This document shows, in pieces, positions 43,559 to 54,300 of a stretch of DNA of 64,000 nucleotides (the stretch's first letter is position 1; each line of letters opens with the position of its first letter). Origin of the DNA: Pithys albifrons albifrons (taxonomy: Eukaryota; Chordata; Aves; Passeriformes; Thamnophilidae); assembly GCF_047495875.1 (NCBI RefSeq), contig NC_092475.1, positions 9,824,501 through 9,888,500 on the forward strand, in the 5' to 3' direction. Below the pieces are notes generated by a model that worked only from the letters and a program-made list of their open reading frames with translations, searched no databases and was not told where the DNA came from. The position numbers were made by a program, and so were the translations under genes.

Positions 43559-43844
43559 CGTGTCTGAGGACTAATTGGCACGAGAAACGAGAGGTACAAC
43601 CAGCAAATAGAGAGTGGAGTACTCATTAACAAAAAGAAATGTAATTTGTAACCAATGAGTGCTCATGGGTTTGTTTGTTAGAATGTATAAATAATGTGAA
43701 CTGTTGATGATCAGGGAACAGCCTTCTGTGGGTTACCACCCAGCTCTCAATTTTGTGTAAATTAGAATAAAAACCAGAAATACCTCGTCTTGGTGTGTGA
43801 ATTGGTGCTGCACTTTGGAGAACGAGCTCGTGTTCGGGACAGCA
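43559..43844 (+). mobile_element. Probable solo LTR of an endogenous retrovirus
   Basis: The segment begins TGTCTGAGG and ends GGGACAGCA, with a TATA-like 'gtataaataatgtg' near 43686, an AATAAA near 43767 and a 'cctcgtcttggtgtgtgaattgg' stretch of the kind seen after the polyadenylation signal in avian LTRs. Flanks (gccg / cggc) do not give a clean target duplication, so the edges are approximate. No coding remnant is present. Confidence 0.6.
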
Positions 43845-44005
43845 CGGCCGTGCCATGGACTGTGCAGTGCCATGTTGTGCTGTGCCAGCCCACACCTGTG
43901 AGAGCCCCACACCTGAGAGCTCCTCACGCCCCAGGGCACCATTTCCCTGCTGACAGTTTGGGTTGTGGTTTCTGAATCTGCTTCATGAAAACCTCTGCCA
44001 ATCCC

Positions 44006-44130
44006 GGACTATTCTGAGTTGGAAGGGACCCACAAGGATCATCGAGTCCAGCTCTTAAGTCAAAATGGCCCACACAGGGGATTGAACCCATGACCTGGGC
44101 ATTATTGCAACCAAGTTTTAACCAGCAGGG
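44006..44130 (-). mobile_element. tRNA-Ile-derived SINE (TguSINE1-like)
   Basis: Second minus-oriented copy: CR1-like tail 'attctgagttggaagggacc cacaaggatcatcgagtcc', then 'tggcccacacaggggattg', 'aacccatgacctgggcatta' and 'gttttaaccagc', the antisense of a tRNA-Ile body with recognisable B box. It is cleaner than the copy near 37.9 kb. Confidence 0.88.
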
Positions 44131-46855
44131 TCCCACCAGCTCCATGTGTCTCAGCATCTTCCCTGCAGCCTTGGTGGGAAGGCACTTCTCCCCCTTCTGA
44201 GGGAAGGGCAGGGGTCCCCTGGAGCACCAGCAAACCCCTCAAATGCCCCAGGATTCCACAGAACTCTACATGGGGCTGCCAATCCACCTGGGATGCTGTT
44301 ACCTCTGCCTCCCTGGAGTGACTTCCAGCCCTTGGTGACAGCTGATTGCCACTGGCAAAGCCACCAACTCCTTGGCTACTGATGGCCTAAAGCTTTTGGG
44401 GCAGAAAGGGCAGTGTCCCAGTGTGTGTTTCCTGGGGTGTGGGCAACCTCTGACAGCCTGGAGTGGGAATTTCTCATAGGTGAGACCCTGGGAGCAGAGC
44501 CCTCCTTTCTGGCACAGGGTTCATGGTGAGGGGAGGAGCTCCCAGGGCAGCAGAGAGGTATCAGGAAGGGCATTTGGGAGTGAACAAATAAACCTGTGCA
44601 AGGCTGCTCGCTCAGATTCCACAATGGAAATGTACAAGGCTTTAAGGGATTGTTTCAGCAATCCCTGCTTTAGGGGAGCCTTATATTCCATTTTCTCATT
44701 TCTTCCCTCTTGTTTTTCCATAAGTACCAAATAAAATGAGAGAAAAAAGCAAGTGTGATGTTAAGCCCCAGCTCTGCTAAGCAAAAATCCAAACTTCTCA
44801 GTTATCCAAGACGGATTTCCACAGGAATAAATAACACTATCTATCTGCCCCATGTTGATTATTTCAGGTGACTCTTGGGAACAGCCACAGCCACACTATT
44901 GGGCTCCTCAAGTTCCTTCAGCAAAGTAATGCCCACATCAGTGTCCATGCAAGCCCCTGGGGGTGGGCAGGGGGGCCTCTGGATCCGTGTCCCCACAGGG
45001 GATACAGCAAGCCAGGGGTGACAGACACCCATCCCACTGCTCACTGCCCTCCTGGAAGGCCCCAAAATTTGGGGAAAAGGGCCATGCTTCCTCCTGCAGA
45101 GGGCACTGGGAACTTGTGCTTTTTGCTTTCCAGGAAAGATCCCCTGGAGCTGGTGCAGCTCCCACTTACACACCTATCCTGCTCCCTCTGGTCACTCTGG
45201 GGTTTGGGGCACTTGGTGTGATGTGGACAGGGCTCTTGGTCTTGCTGGGGGAAGCCAAGGAGCCATGGAGCTGCTTAATGTGGAAAAGCCACTGCTGAGA
45301 AGTCAGGCTGCTCCCCGCTCTGCCCCGGCTTCTCCCTCTGTGCCGAGGGGTGACGAGATGTTGGCTCCTCCTTGGGTGACACGGAGGTGTGCTGGGGAAG
45401 GATTCCCTGGTGGTTTATAAACTTCAGCCGAGGAGTGCTGCCCAAAGGTCGATTTCCACAGGGCTGAACCACCAATCTCACCTAATTCCCCCCATTATTG
45501 AGCCTGGATGTGTTTGAGCACCTCAGCACAGGAATTCTCACAGCACAGATGGGTACCCATGGCACCTGTCCAACAAGGATGGATACAGGCACCAGTCCAT
45601 CATGGATGGGCATGATGGGGAGAGGATACAGGCACCCATCTGTGCCCTGAGCATCTCCCATGCTGAGGATGCTCTCTTTGCAGTGGGTTATTCCTCTCCC
45701 TTTCTCCCTTGTGAGATGTAGCTCCTCTGAAGTGTGTTGCAAAATCCTGTCACTGAAGCTTCCCTGGGGGAAGGAAAAAATGTCCTACATCACAGTGACT
45801 CATTTTACTATTTGGTCTGAGAAAAGGCTTTTGTTTTGCCAAGTTGGGTTTGCATCACCTCACATTTCTCAGTAACCAAATGACACATTTTGGCCAGCTA
45901 TGACAGCATTTCCCCTTCCATTGCCCTTCCTGGAGAGAAACCAGGCTGAGGGGAAGATGTTTTGCCCACAACTGGAGCAAAGCCAAACTAAAATGAACTC
46001 GAGATCCTTTGTGAAATGGCATTTCTGTTCTGTTCAAGCCACCAGATGAGTCTTTGACTTTGCCCTCACCTTGCTCTAGTCTGTATCAGGAGATGACCAC
46101 ACAATGTCTAGGGATGCTGGAATCCCTCCGGGAGGCTGCAGGGTAGCTGACCTCATCACTGCCTTGGGGGAAGGTTCTTTGGGAACCATGGAGTCTGGTG
46201 TGCTCCAGTGCCTTCTTCCAGAGCTGAAACACCACACATGCACCACCCCAGCCTCAAGATGAGGATGGAGACCCACAGCCAAGATCTTCCCCTGTGACAG
46301 ATGGAAATGGGAAGGCTTTTTTTTTTTTTTGTTTGAGATGAGAGAGGAAAAGCTAAAGGCCACTTGTGCAATTAAGTGCCTTAAATGTGGATTTTATTTC
46401 GATGTAATGGGATGGTTATTGCATATAAGGGAAGAGCCAGATGGTTGTTAAAACCACATTTACTGAGTTCTAATAAGTGTGCATTTCACCTGCAGCCCCT
46501 CAAGAGCTGCAATCTCTCATTATAAAACAGCTTGGGAATGTCACCTGGGGCAGAGTCTCTGGCTGGTCCTTGCTGGGACCTTTGGACAGCAGCACTCACT
46601 ATTCAGGGCAGGATTTGGCCTCATGGCACAGCTCTCCAACTACAGGGCACTTTGCCTGGTTCTGAGCCTCAGCCTTGGTTGGTGATGGGGACGACGACAG
46701 AGGGATGAGGAGATGTGCAATACGTCTGCCAGCTGGGGGAGAAGGGCCAGGGCCCCTCCATGGGTTATAGGATAGTGGAAGGTCTCAGCACAACCAGTGC
46801 AGAGCTCTCCTCTGCTCTCCCACTTGGTGCCAGTGGACTTGGAACAGGGAGCACA
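44131..46855. other. Intergenic sequence, no gene seen
   Basis: Open frames of up to about 117 codons occur on both strands, but overlap one another and show no domain or splice pattern. A T14 run lies near 46319-46332. Confidence 0.5.
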
Positions 46856-47005
46856 GAGGGTGGAGGATGGAGTGTGAATGATGGAGGGTGAAAGACGGAG
46901 GCTGGAAGGTGAAGGATGGAGGCTGGAGGCTGGAAGGTGGAGAATGGAGAACAGAGAGTGGAAGGTGGATGATGGAGGAGGGTGGAAGGTAGAGAATGGA
47001 GGAAA
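46856..47005. repeat. Purine-rich minisatellite
   Basis: Degenerate tandem repeat of 7-mers such as GGATGGA, GGCTGGA and AGGTGGA. The plus strand is almost purely A, G and T for about 150 bp. It drives overlapping Pro/Ser-rich open frames on the minus strand that I do not treat as genes. Confidence 0.85.
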
Positions 47006-50000
47006 ACTCTGGAAAGAAGCTGAGATATGGCTCCTTCTTCTCCCCCCACATGAGCCTTGCTTAAACTCATGCAGGCAGGAATGGGGTGAATTTACAGAAG
47101 GGACTGCAGCTCCCAGGGCCTCCCCACACCTGGTCTATGCAATGCACAGGATCCAAGCAGCTCCATGCCCGTGTCAACTCCAAGGAGGGTCATGCACAGC
47201 ACCAGCCTCCGCAGCACCTCTGGGCTGGATCTGGCCCCTGTGGATTTAAGGGGAGCCCAGGATAAGCAAAGGAGTGAGCCCCCAGACCTGTGGGCTGTGT
47301 TGTGGCATCCCTCCCCCCAGCTCTGCCTGCCAGCAGCGCAGCCGGCCTTCCTTCTTTGGTAAAGACTCCAACAATTCCCTTTTTAGGCTTAATACCACCA
47401 GTCCTGGGAAGGAACAGGAGCACAATCCCCAGCTGGGCTGTGGGCTGAGGGGCTGCTTGCAGGAATACAGACCCTGCTCCAAGTGCCTGCAAAGAGCATT
47501 CCAAGACAGCCCTGCTTTAAGGCTCTCCCTGCCTGGCAGCTCCTGCCCCTCTGGAGAGGCACCTCTGATCCCTGCTCTGCGGGAGCTCCACTTCCCAACC
47601 TGCATTCCCAGGAACACACCTCACCGCGGCCAGCATGAAGGTATTGCTGTGCTGGCAGGGGTCTGCTTTCCTTATTATCACTCCTGGAAAGCTCTCCCTG
47701 ATGAATCCCAGCTGGAAGACTTTTTTTTAGGTCTTATTAAATGGTTGATATGCATTTCTCTGCAGACCCACTTGTTGTCCCCTCTCCATCCCACTCTGTG
47801 TCCCACCAGCCACCCTGACAGGAGGGATGAAGGGCTGTCAGGCTGCCTGAACCCAAACCTGTTTCACATCACAGGGTTCCCCATTCCTCTGGAGCACTGC
47901 CGGCTGTGGGGCTCTCCCAGTTAGCCCAGTCCCTCTAGGGGCAGGCAGCTGGCAGGACTGGGACTGGCAGTGCCTCCACCATCCCATGTCATCCTGACAG
48001 CATTCCCAAGACACAGTCCCCACGCGAGTCCCTGCAGCATCATCTCCTGTTAGCAGAGGGATTTACCAACACTCCCCCCACCCCTTCGGTCTGTGCAACA
48101 ATGCAGCCTGGCACTGCCCAGGGCAGGAGGATAAATGGGTGGATATCTGGGGGCTTGAGCAGCAGCGGGGCTGTAAGTCAGCGTGGGTGCCAGGCAGCTG
48201 CTCCCGGTCACACCAGCCCTGCTCAGCCCTGCATGGATGGAGCTGTGCTGGGTTCTTCTGCTGCCTCCTGCCCCGCTACCCCAGGGAACATTTTACTCCT
48301 GCCCCGCAGCCCGCAGGAAGAAACTGGTTCCTGACTCTTTTAGCAACTGCAAGTATCGGGTTCAATTTCCTTTTATTCCTGATGTTTGGTTTGCTCTCCT
48401 ACTTCATAAATATTCAACCGCCAGATGCTTGAAAAAGCGCCTGCGAATCCCCCCGCGCGTCGGTGGGAGCGGCGCCCGCGGTCCCTGGCCCCATCCTGCC
48501 GGGATCGGGATCCATCCCCGTGGCCAACGCACAGGACGGAGCAGGGGCCAAAGCCGACAGCTCGTAAACAAGAGCGGTGCCGAAACGCGCTCCCCCAGCG
48601 TGCGGGTACCGGGGATACCAAACTGCTTGAGCGGGTGTAGGCTGAGAACCTGATGCCCTAAACCACAGGGATGGCTCTGGAGGAACATTCCCGGAGAGCA
48701 ATGGGGATGCGGCTGCTCCTTGGGAATCCAGGTTTTGCGTGCACTTGCTTCCTTGACTGTACTCCCTGCTCCTTCCCAGTCTGAGGGCAAAATCTGAGGG
48801 GTCCCTTGGAGAATGGGGGTGATGGGGTTAGAGTGAGAATTTTTGCAGGAGAGCCTGATGTTTCCCTGCTCCCTTTCCCCCAAGGAGAGAGGCAGAGTTC
48901 CTCATCCCACCTGCCCATTTGACCTGTCACCGACTGGGAATGCACACACCAGCACCACCAGCACCAAATCTGCAAAGCTCTAGGGTGCCGGGCACCTTCA
49001 CTAATGGCTTAGCCAGGGCTGGAGGTACCACAGTGAGAGAAAACCGGGGGGGAAAAAACAAACCCCCAAATCCCTGCAATAAAAAGAGCTCCCTTTTAAG
49101 CAGAGCAGTGCCCCAGGGAGCACCAAGGGTGGGTGGCAGGTCAAGGCTAAGGGGCAGCGGGAGGGTGCAGGTCTGGGGAGTGGGGAGCACAGCAGTCCTG
49201 CAGCCCCTCCAAACTCCCCCGGTGCCTGTGCAACCCTGCAAATCCCAGCTTCTGCTTAGCATTCCCTTTTCCTGCCAAAATCACTCCGGAGCATGTCAGC
49301 ATGCTGTTATGTAAGGAATCTCGTTTTGAGAGACTTTTTCTCTCTCTCTTTTTACCTTCGATACAAACCAGACTCAGCTCTGCTTTATTGGGTGTGAGGG
49401 CAGGGCTGCCTGCATCCGGCCTTCCTCTGCTCCCTCCCCAGGACGATGCCGGAGTACTTGCACTGTTTGTCTGGGATACTTTTTGCTGTGCATGCAGGGA
49501 CCATGAGCACAGACATGCTCGTATGCAGGACTCCTTTGCCATGCTGGAGAAGGCCTACATGGAAACCATGGGAGAAAGAGCCAGGCTGCTCCATGAGGTG
49601 GCTTTGGGGCTGGCTAGGTGCTCTCTGCTAAGCCCTGGGGTGAGGGAAGTCTTGGAGAAGGAGGGAATCATTATTTTGAGGACTGACACTCCATTCCCAG
49701 AATAACACTGCTTCCCACAAAGCCCCAGGAGATATTTGTCCCCTCCTCTTCTAACCCTCATCACCCCAAAGCCCCTCAGCCAGGCTGCAGTACCCGCACA
49801 TACCTTCCCCTCTTATTCCAGATGACTGCACAGACCGCCAGAGCTCCTTACCTGCCTGACCCCAGGCTCAGCTCCCATGCTCTGAGGATGGACAGTGATG
49901 GACAAGTCCTGGCCTGGATTCTCCATGCCTCTCTCAGCACCCCCCAGCAAAACAGGGATTTCTCTTCTCTGAATAACTCCCTGCATTTCTGGATGCCTGG

Positions 50001-51205
50001 GGAGACATGGATCAGCTCCCCTTGGCCCCACATGCAGAGAGGTGGTGATCAGCGAGGTAATGAATTGGTTTGGGTTGTGTTTACAGGCATACTGGTAATT
50101 TCACTGTTGTTTTCCTGATTTTAGCTCTGCTCCCTGCCCAGGGCTGGCTGCCACCACCGTCATTTGCTGAGCCCAGGGCTCCCAGCTTAGCCCTGCACCA
50201 TTGTGCCAAGATGGAAAATGCCCAGGTGGTGCAGTGGCTCAAACCCAGGGAAGGGATGCTCAGACTCTGCAATGCCAGAGATTCTGCCAGGTACTTTTTG
50301 AATGCTGGGCAGGAGTTCCCCACCAGTGCCACTACCTCCACAAAGACCTCCTCTGCAGGCAATCTCCACACACCTTGCCCTATCCCACCACTATCTCTAG
50401 ATCAGCAGGTCTAGCCCCACCCAAATGACAGGGTTGAGTGAGACTTGACAGAATGGAAAGAATCTGGGATGTCTACTGGATCGGGGAATGGGAAGTCAGA
50501 GCATCTCCCCAACCGCTTCACCCCCACAGCCTTCAATGGGCCAGGCAAGGCAGGGATTTGCCACATCTGATCCATGCAGACATCAGGAAATGTATTTCTT
50601 TCAGGGGGGTTTTCTGAGCTGCTGTTATTCCTTCATTCCTCGCCTCCTGCTTCTTCCACTGCCACGTCCATCCGCATGCTGTGAGCCCCACAGCCAGACA
50701 GAGCCTGCTTTGCACACCTGATGTCATCCTCCCTTTCCGAGATGCTTGGCCTAGGAAGCAATAATAATCTGCTTAGGTCAGTGAAGGATGAAGACCACTC
50801 AGTTAATCTCAGTCCTATGGAGGGGGTTTTGGAGCCAGGGGCTCCAGCCAGACGTGCAGAATTCACCTAAACTGGCTGTGAGAGCCAGTGAGCTGTGATG
50901 CCTCTGCAACAGGGGCACAGCACCAAGGGACTCAGGTCCCAGCTGTTTGTTCCTGCACAGGGAAAGCTGCCCTGCTGCCTCACCATTAGGGAGCTGGAGC
51001 TTCCCAGAAGAGCTCAGCCCCATGGCTGAGCCAAGGGTGCTGAAATCAAGTGGGGGCTTTGAAAGACTGTGAGTGGTGATGCTCCCAGAAGGTGCCCCAA
51101 ATCCCACCCGAGTTCTCCTCCAATCACACTTCTGACCTGGGCTGTGCCAGCTGGGGCAGGGAGCTCTGTCTCCATCACTGCTTGGGAACAGAGAGGTGAT
51201 GGATG
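47006..51205. other. Intergenic sequence with unexplained open frames
   Basis: Holds a 216-codon plus frame (47274-47924), a CpG-rich islet (about 48420-48620) and a candidate exon (49443-49705). None matches a family I recognise. Nothing resembling the expected MROH8 was identified. Confidence 0.45.
49443..49705 (+). CDS. Candidate orphan terminal exon, unknown protein
   Basis: After an acceptor-like 'tgctccctccccag' the plus frame reads 87 codons to a TAA. The middle looks protein-like and helical (QDSFAMLEKAYMETMGERAR, then LLHEVALGLARC, VREVLEKEGI). I do not recognise the family. No partner exon was identified, and no start of its own is convincing. It could be a last exon of an unannotated gene, a decayed gene or chance. 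Confidence 0.22.
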
Positions 51206-51209
51206 GCAA

Positions 51210-51375
51210 GTCCACAAAGACCTGGAACATGATTCAAGAAGTGTTTGGACAACACTCTCAGATGCATGGTGTGATTTTTGGGGTTGTTGTTACAGAGATA
51301 GGAGTTCGACTCAATGATCCTTGTGGCTTCCTTCTAACTCAGAATATTCTATGATTCTATTCTATGATTGGGAGG
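51210..51375 (+). mobile_element. CR1 LINE 3' end
   Basis: Plus-oriented CR1 tail: 'cagatgcatggtgtgatttt', 'gttcgactcaatgatccttg', 'ttctaactcagaatattc', ending in the microsatellite-like 'tatgattctattctatgatt'. Confidence 0.93.
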
Positions 51376-54300
51376 AGCTTTTGCCTGTTCCTCTAGGCCT
51401 AAAGCTCATTCTTACAACATATTGCAGCCTTCATCATGGAAGACAGATGTGTTGGGGAGCCTTTTATATGCAAAGACTGTTACACCAAGTGAAGTATCCT
51501 GCCTGCTTGAACCTGCTCTCTTCTAGGTCTGGTCCTGAGTGCCCCCTGCAATAACAGGGAGCTGGGGCAGTTTTTCCTCTCTGTGCAACATCTCTGCTCC
51601 TTCCTGTACTTCTGCACCAGCTCAGCCATCCCTGACCTCACTTCTCCCCACCTGCAGCACTGGCCAAGGTGTCCTGAGCAGGCTTTGGATCCTAGGGAGG
51701 GAACTGCCCCCTCTCCAGGGATCCCTGGCCCATATGGAGCAGCTTTGCAAATGCACAAGAATCTGTTCAAGAGTTCACTGAAGTTTAAAGTGAGAACTTG
51801 TCTCAGACGCACCCTCTGTGATGCTTTTCCATCCTAACTCACATCAAATAATTGCTGGACATTTATTGTTTCTGGGCATGCTCCAGTTCCTCCAGGAGAC
51901 AGCAATCAGAGGGCCCCTCACCTCCTTTTTCTCCTGCCATCCCCAGGCTCAGTCCCATCCCTCCTAGTTTCCATCCCTCAAAGCCTCCAAATTCAACACC
52001 CCTGAAAACCCCCACCAGGAGCTGGACTGGACCATGTTCCAGAAGGGTGAGGGCTCTTCATGCACCTGGGGCAGCCAGTCCAGGCTGTGGACTTCAACAC
52101 GAGGGTGAGCAGTATGGAAGGGCTGTCTGGGAGCAGAGCACTGCAGGCTGCTGGGACAGAGGAGGTGAGGAGATGTGGGAGGATGCCAGGATCCCTGCTG
52201 ACCGGGGGTTGATGCTCCCTGCTGCAATTTGAAAGCTGCTGCAGCCTCAGGATAAGGTTTCCAGTACAAACACTTAGAGGTTTTCACTCCAAGTTTATGT
52301 TCCAAGACTAATTTCTCAATATTCGTTTAGGGAGTCTGCCTTTCTGTGGGTGTAAATTGATGTACCTCCACTGCCTCGGAAAGGCTTGTGCTGATTGATA
52401 TCAGCTGAGATGCTGACCCCAAACTTGCAGTTTGCACAAATATTCCTGCCAATGGAACTGTTATTTAAAGTATTCACAGAAAGTGAACCCAGGAGGCATG
52501 TGAACATGGTCCAAACAAATCTAATTAAAGCTTTCATCCAGAAAATTCTTCCTTACTATAGAACAAGAATCCATACTTTAACACTTGTCCTCACTTCACT
52601 GGGGCTAAAAAACTCAGTTTGGAAGCCAAGGGTAAGTGATATTTGTGCTGGGCTGAACACTCACAAACCTTTTTGGCTCCAGGACATCTTGGGGCTCCTT
52701 TGGTCTCCTCCTGCATCCTCCATCCTAACAGTACCTTTTTGGATGGCTCTGAGGTTTGTGGAGAAACTCACTGCATAATTCAGACCAGCACAGCTGGGCT
52801 GCAGTAGACCAGAGCCACACTGCTGGCTGTGCTGGGGCAATAGCTAAGGGGCTGCTGGAAGCCAGGGAGGACAGAGGTATCAGGTTCAGAGGAACCACCA
52901 GCTTGCAGAAATGCAGTGGAGCTGATCCAGTTGCTGCATCCCAGTGGCTGGGATGCTGACTGAGCAAATTCAAGCTCTTTCTTTGGGCAGATCCTGTTTG
53001 ATTTTAGTCACTGATAATTCGATCTGCACAAACTATCCCAGTAACTGTGCTCAGGAGGAGCTAATCCAGCCTTTGCAGCAGCATTTTGGGAGCTCCATGT
53101 TACCCACAAACTCCCCAGAAACTGATTGCATAAATTCAGACACATCACGTCCAGTGCAGATGTAGCATCTGTGACAAGCATCACTGGTTTTCTGTCTCAG
53201 TATCTAAACTATTTAATAGTGCTGGTACATGAACCCTCCTGCCTTTCAGCACCTTCACATACACCTTCACCTGCCACCCCAGCCCACAGTGCCAAGAGAC
53301 AAAAATCCACCAGCAGCCTTGCTGGCAGATGAAATATTTCTCCCTGGGCTTGGAAAACAGGTAGACACTCCCTTCCTGTCTTTAAATTCTACCACGAAGG
53401 GGCTAAAACAAGCTGTGAGCTCAACAAGGGACAGGACATGGCAGGGATTGCATTTGCATCAAACTCAGAAGGACTAGGGCACACAGCAAGGACAGGGAGA
53501 ACCTACTAAGGCTGCTGGGTATCCCATGGGATAGAAGCAGACCCAAGTCCCAGGCTGGGCTCTTTTTTAATGGCATCACTCCCAAGGCTACTTCACATCA
53601 CAGCGATGGGGCAGCCTATGGGGTTGCTGTACTCGTGCCTCTGACAATCCCAAGCAGAAATCAAGTAACTGCTCTGCAGGAGACACGTCTGGCTGTCTGA
53701 AGTTCAAAGACTGAGACCTTATAATCCATTCCTGATCTAGCCTTTTCTCTACTCCTGTCTTTCTCTCCCTTGTTTCAGGTGACATTAAGTCACCCCATCA
53801 CTCACCTTTTTCTTCCTCACTGCCTCTCCAAGAAGCTAAACAAACAAATCCACCCCCCCCCAACCACCTTCATTTCATCTGCCCTCCCAAAGCCATGTGT
53901 GTTTCTGCAGGATTCCAGCAAGACAGCCCTGGAGGCGTTTTCCAAGACAGGCAAAACTTCAGACAGCAACAAAAATGTGTAGAATTTGGCCTATTCTCTT
54001 TCCTTACCTTTTGGTGACCTTCAGGGAGCTTTAGGCAGCATCTTCCCTCACTCTCTGTCATGTCCCAGGACAGCTCCTACCAGCCTAGCCCAGGCTGGGG
54101 AATGAGCAACAGAAATGAAAAAAGGGAAAGAATGAGACAGGTGGGGAGAAGAGGAGTTGCCTACTAACGTAACAATTATTTCCATGCACATTCCTTGTGC
54201 AACCAAATGGCTGGAGGAAGATCTTTCAATACCACATGTGCTCTTCATCCCTGGTGAGTGAGTCTGGCTGCTCAAGGGGTCTCCAAAGTTTTAGATTTGC

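Noticed and set aside
44060..44127. tRNA-Ile gene candidate
   Set aside because: The tRNA-like sequence is diverged, antisense and attached to a CR1-like tail. It is the head of a SINE, not a functional tRNA.
47634..47645. ATGAAG|GTATTG, which looks like a tiny first coding exon of a secreted protein
   Set aside because: A single short match with no acceptor-linked downstream exon that encodes a signal peptide; too weak to call.
48183..48653. 156-codon plus frame with a signal-peptide-like MELCWVLLLPPAPLPQG
   Set aside because: It has no partner exon, its C-terminal half is CpG-islet translation, and longer antisense frames overlap it. Chance is more likely.
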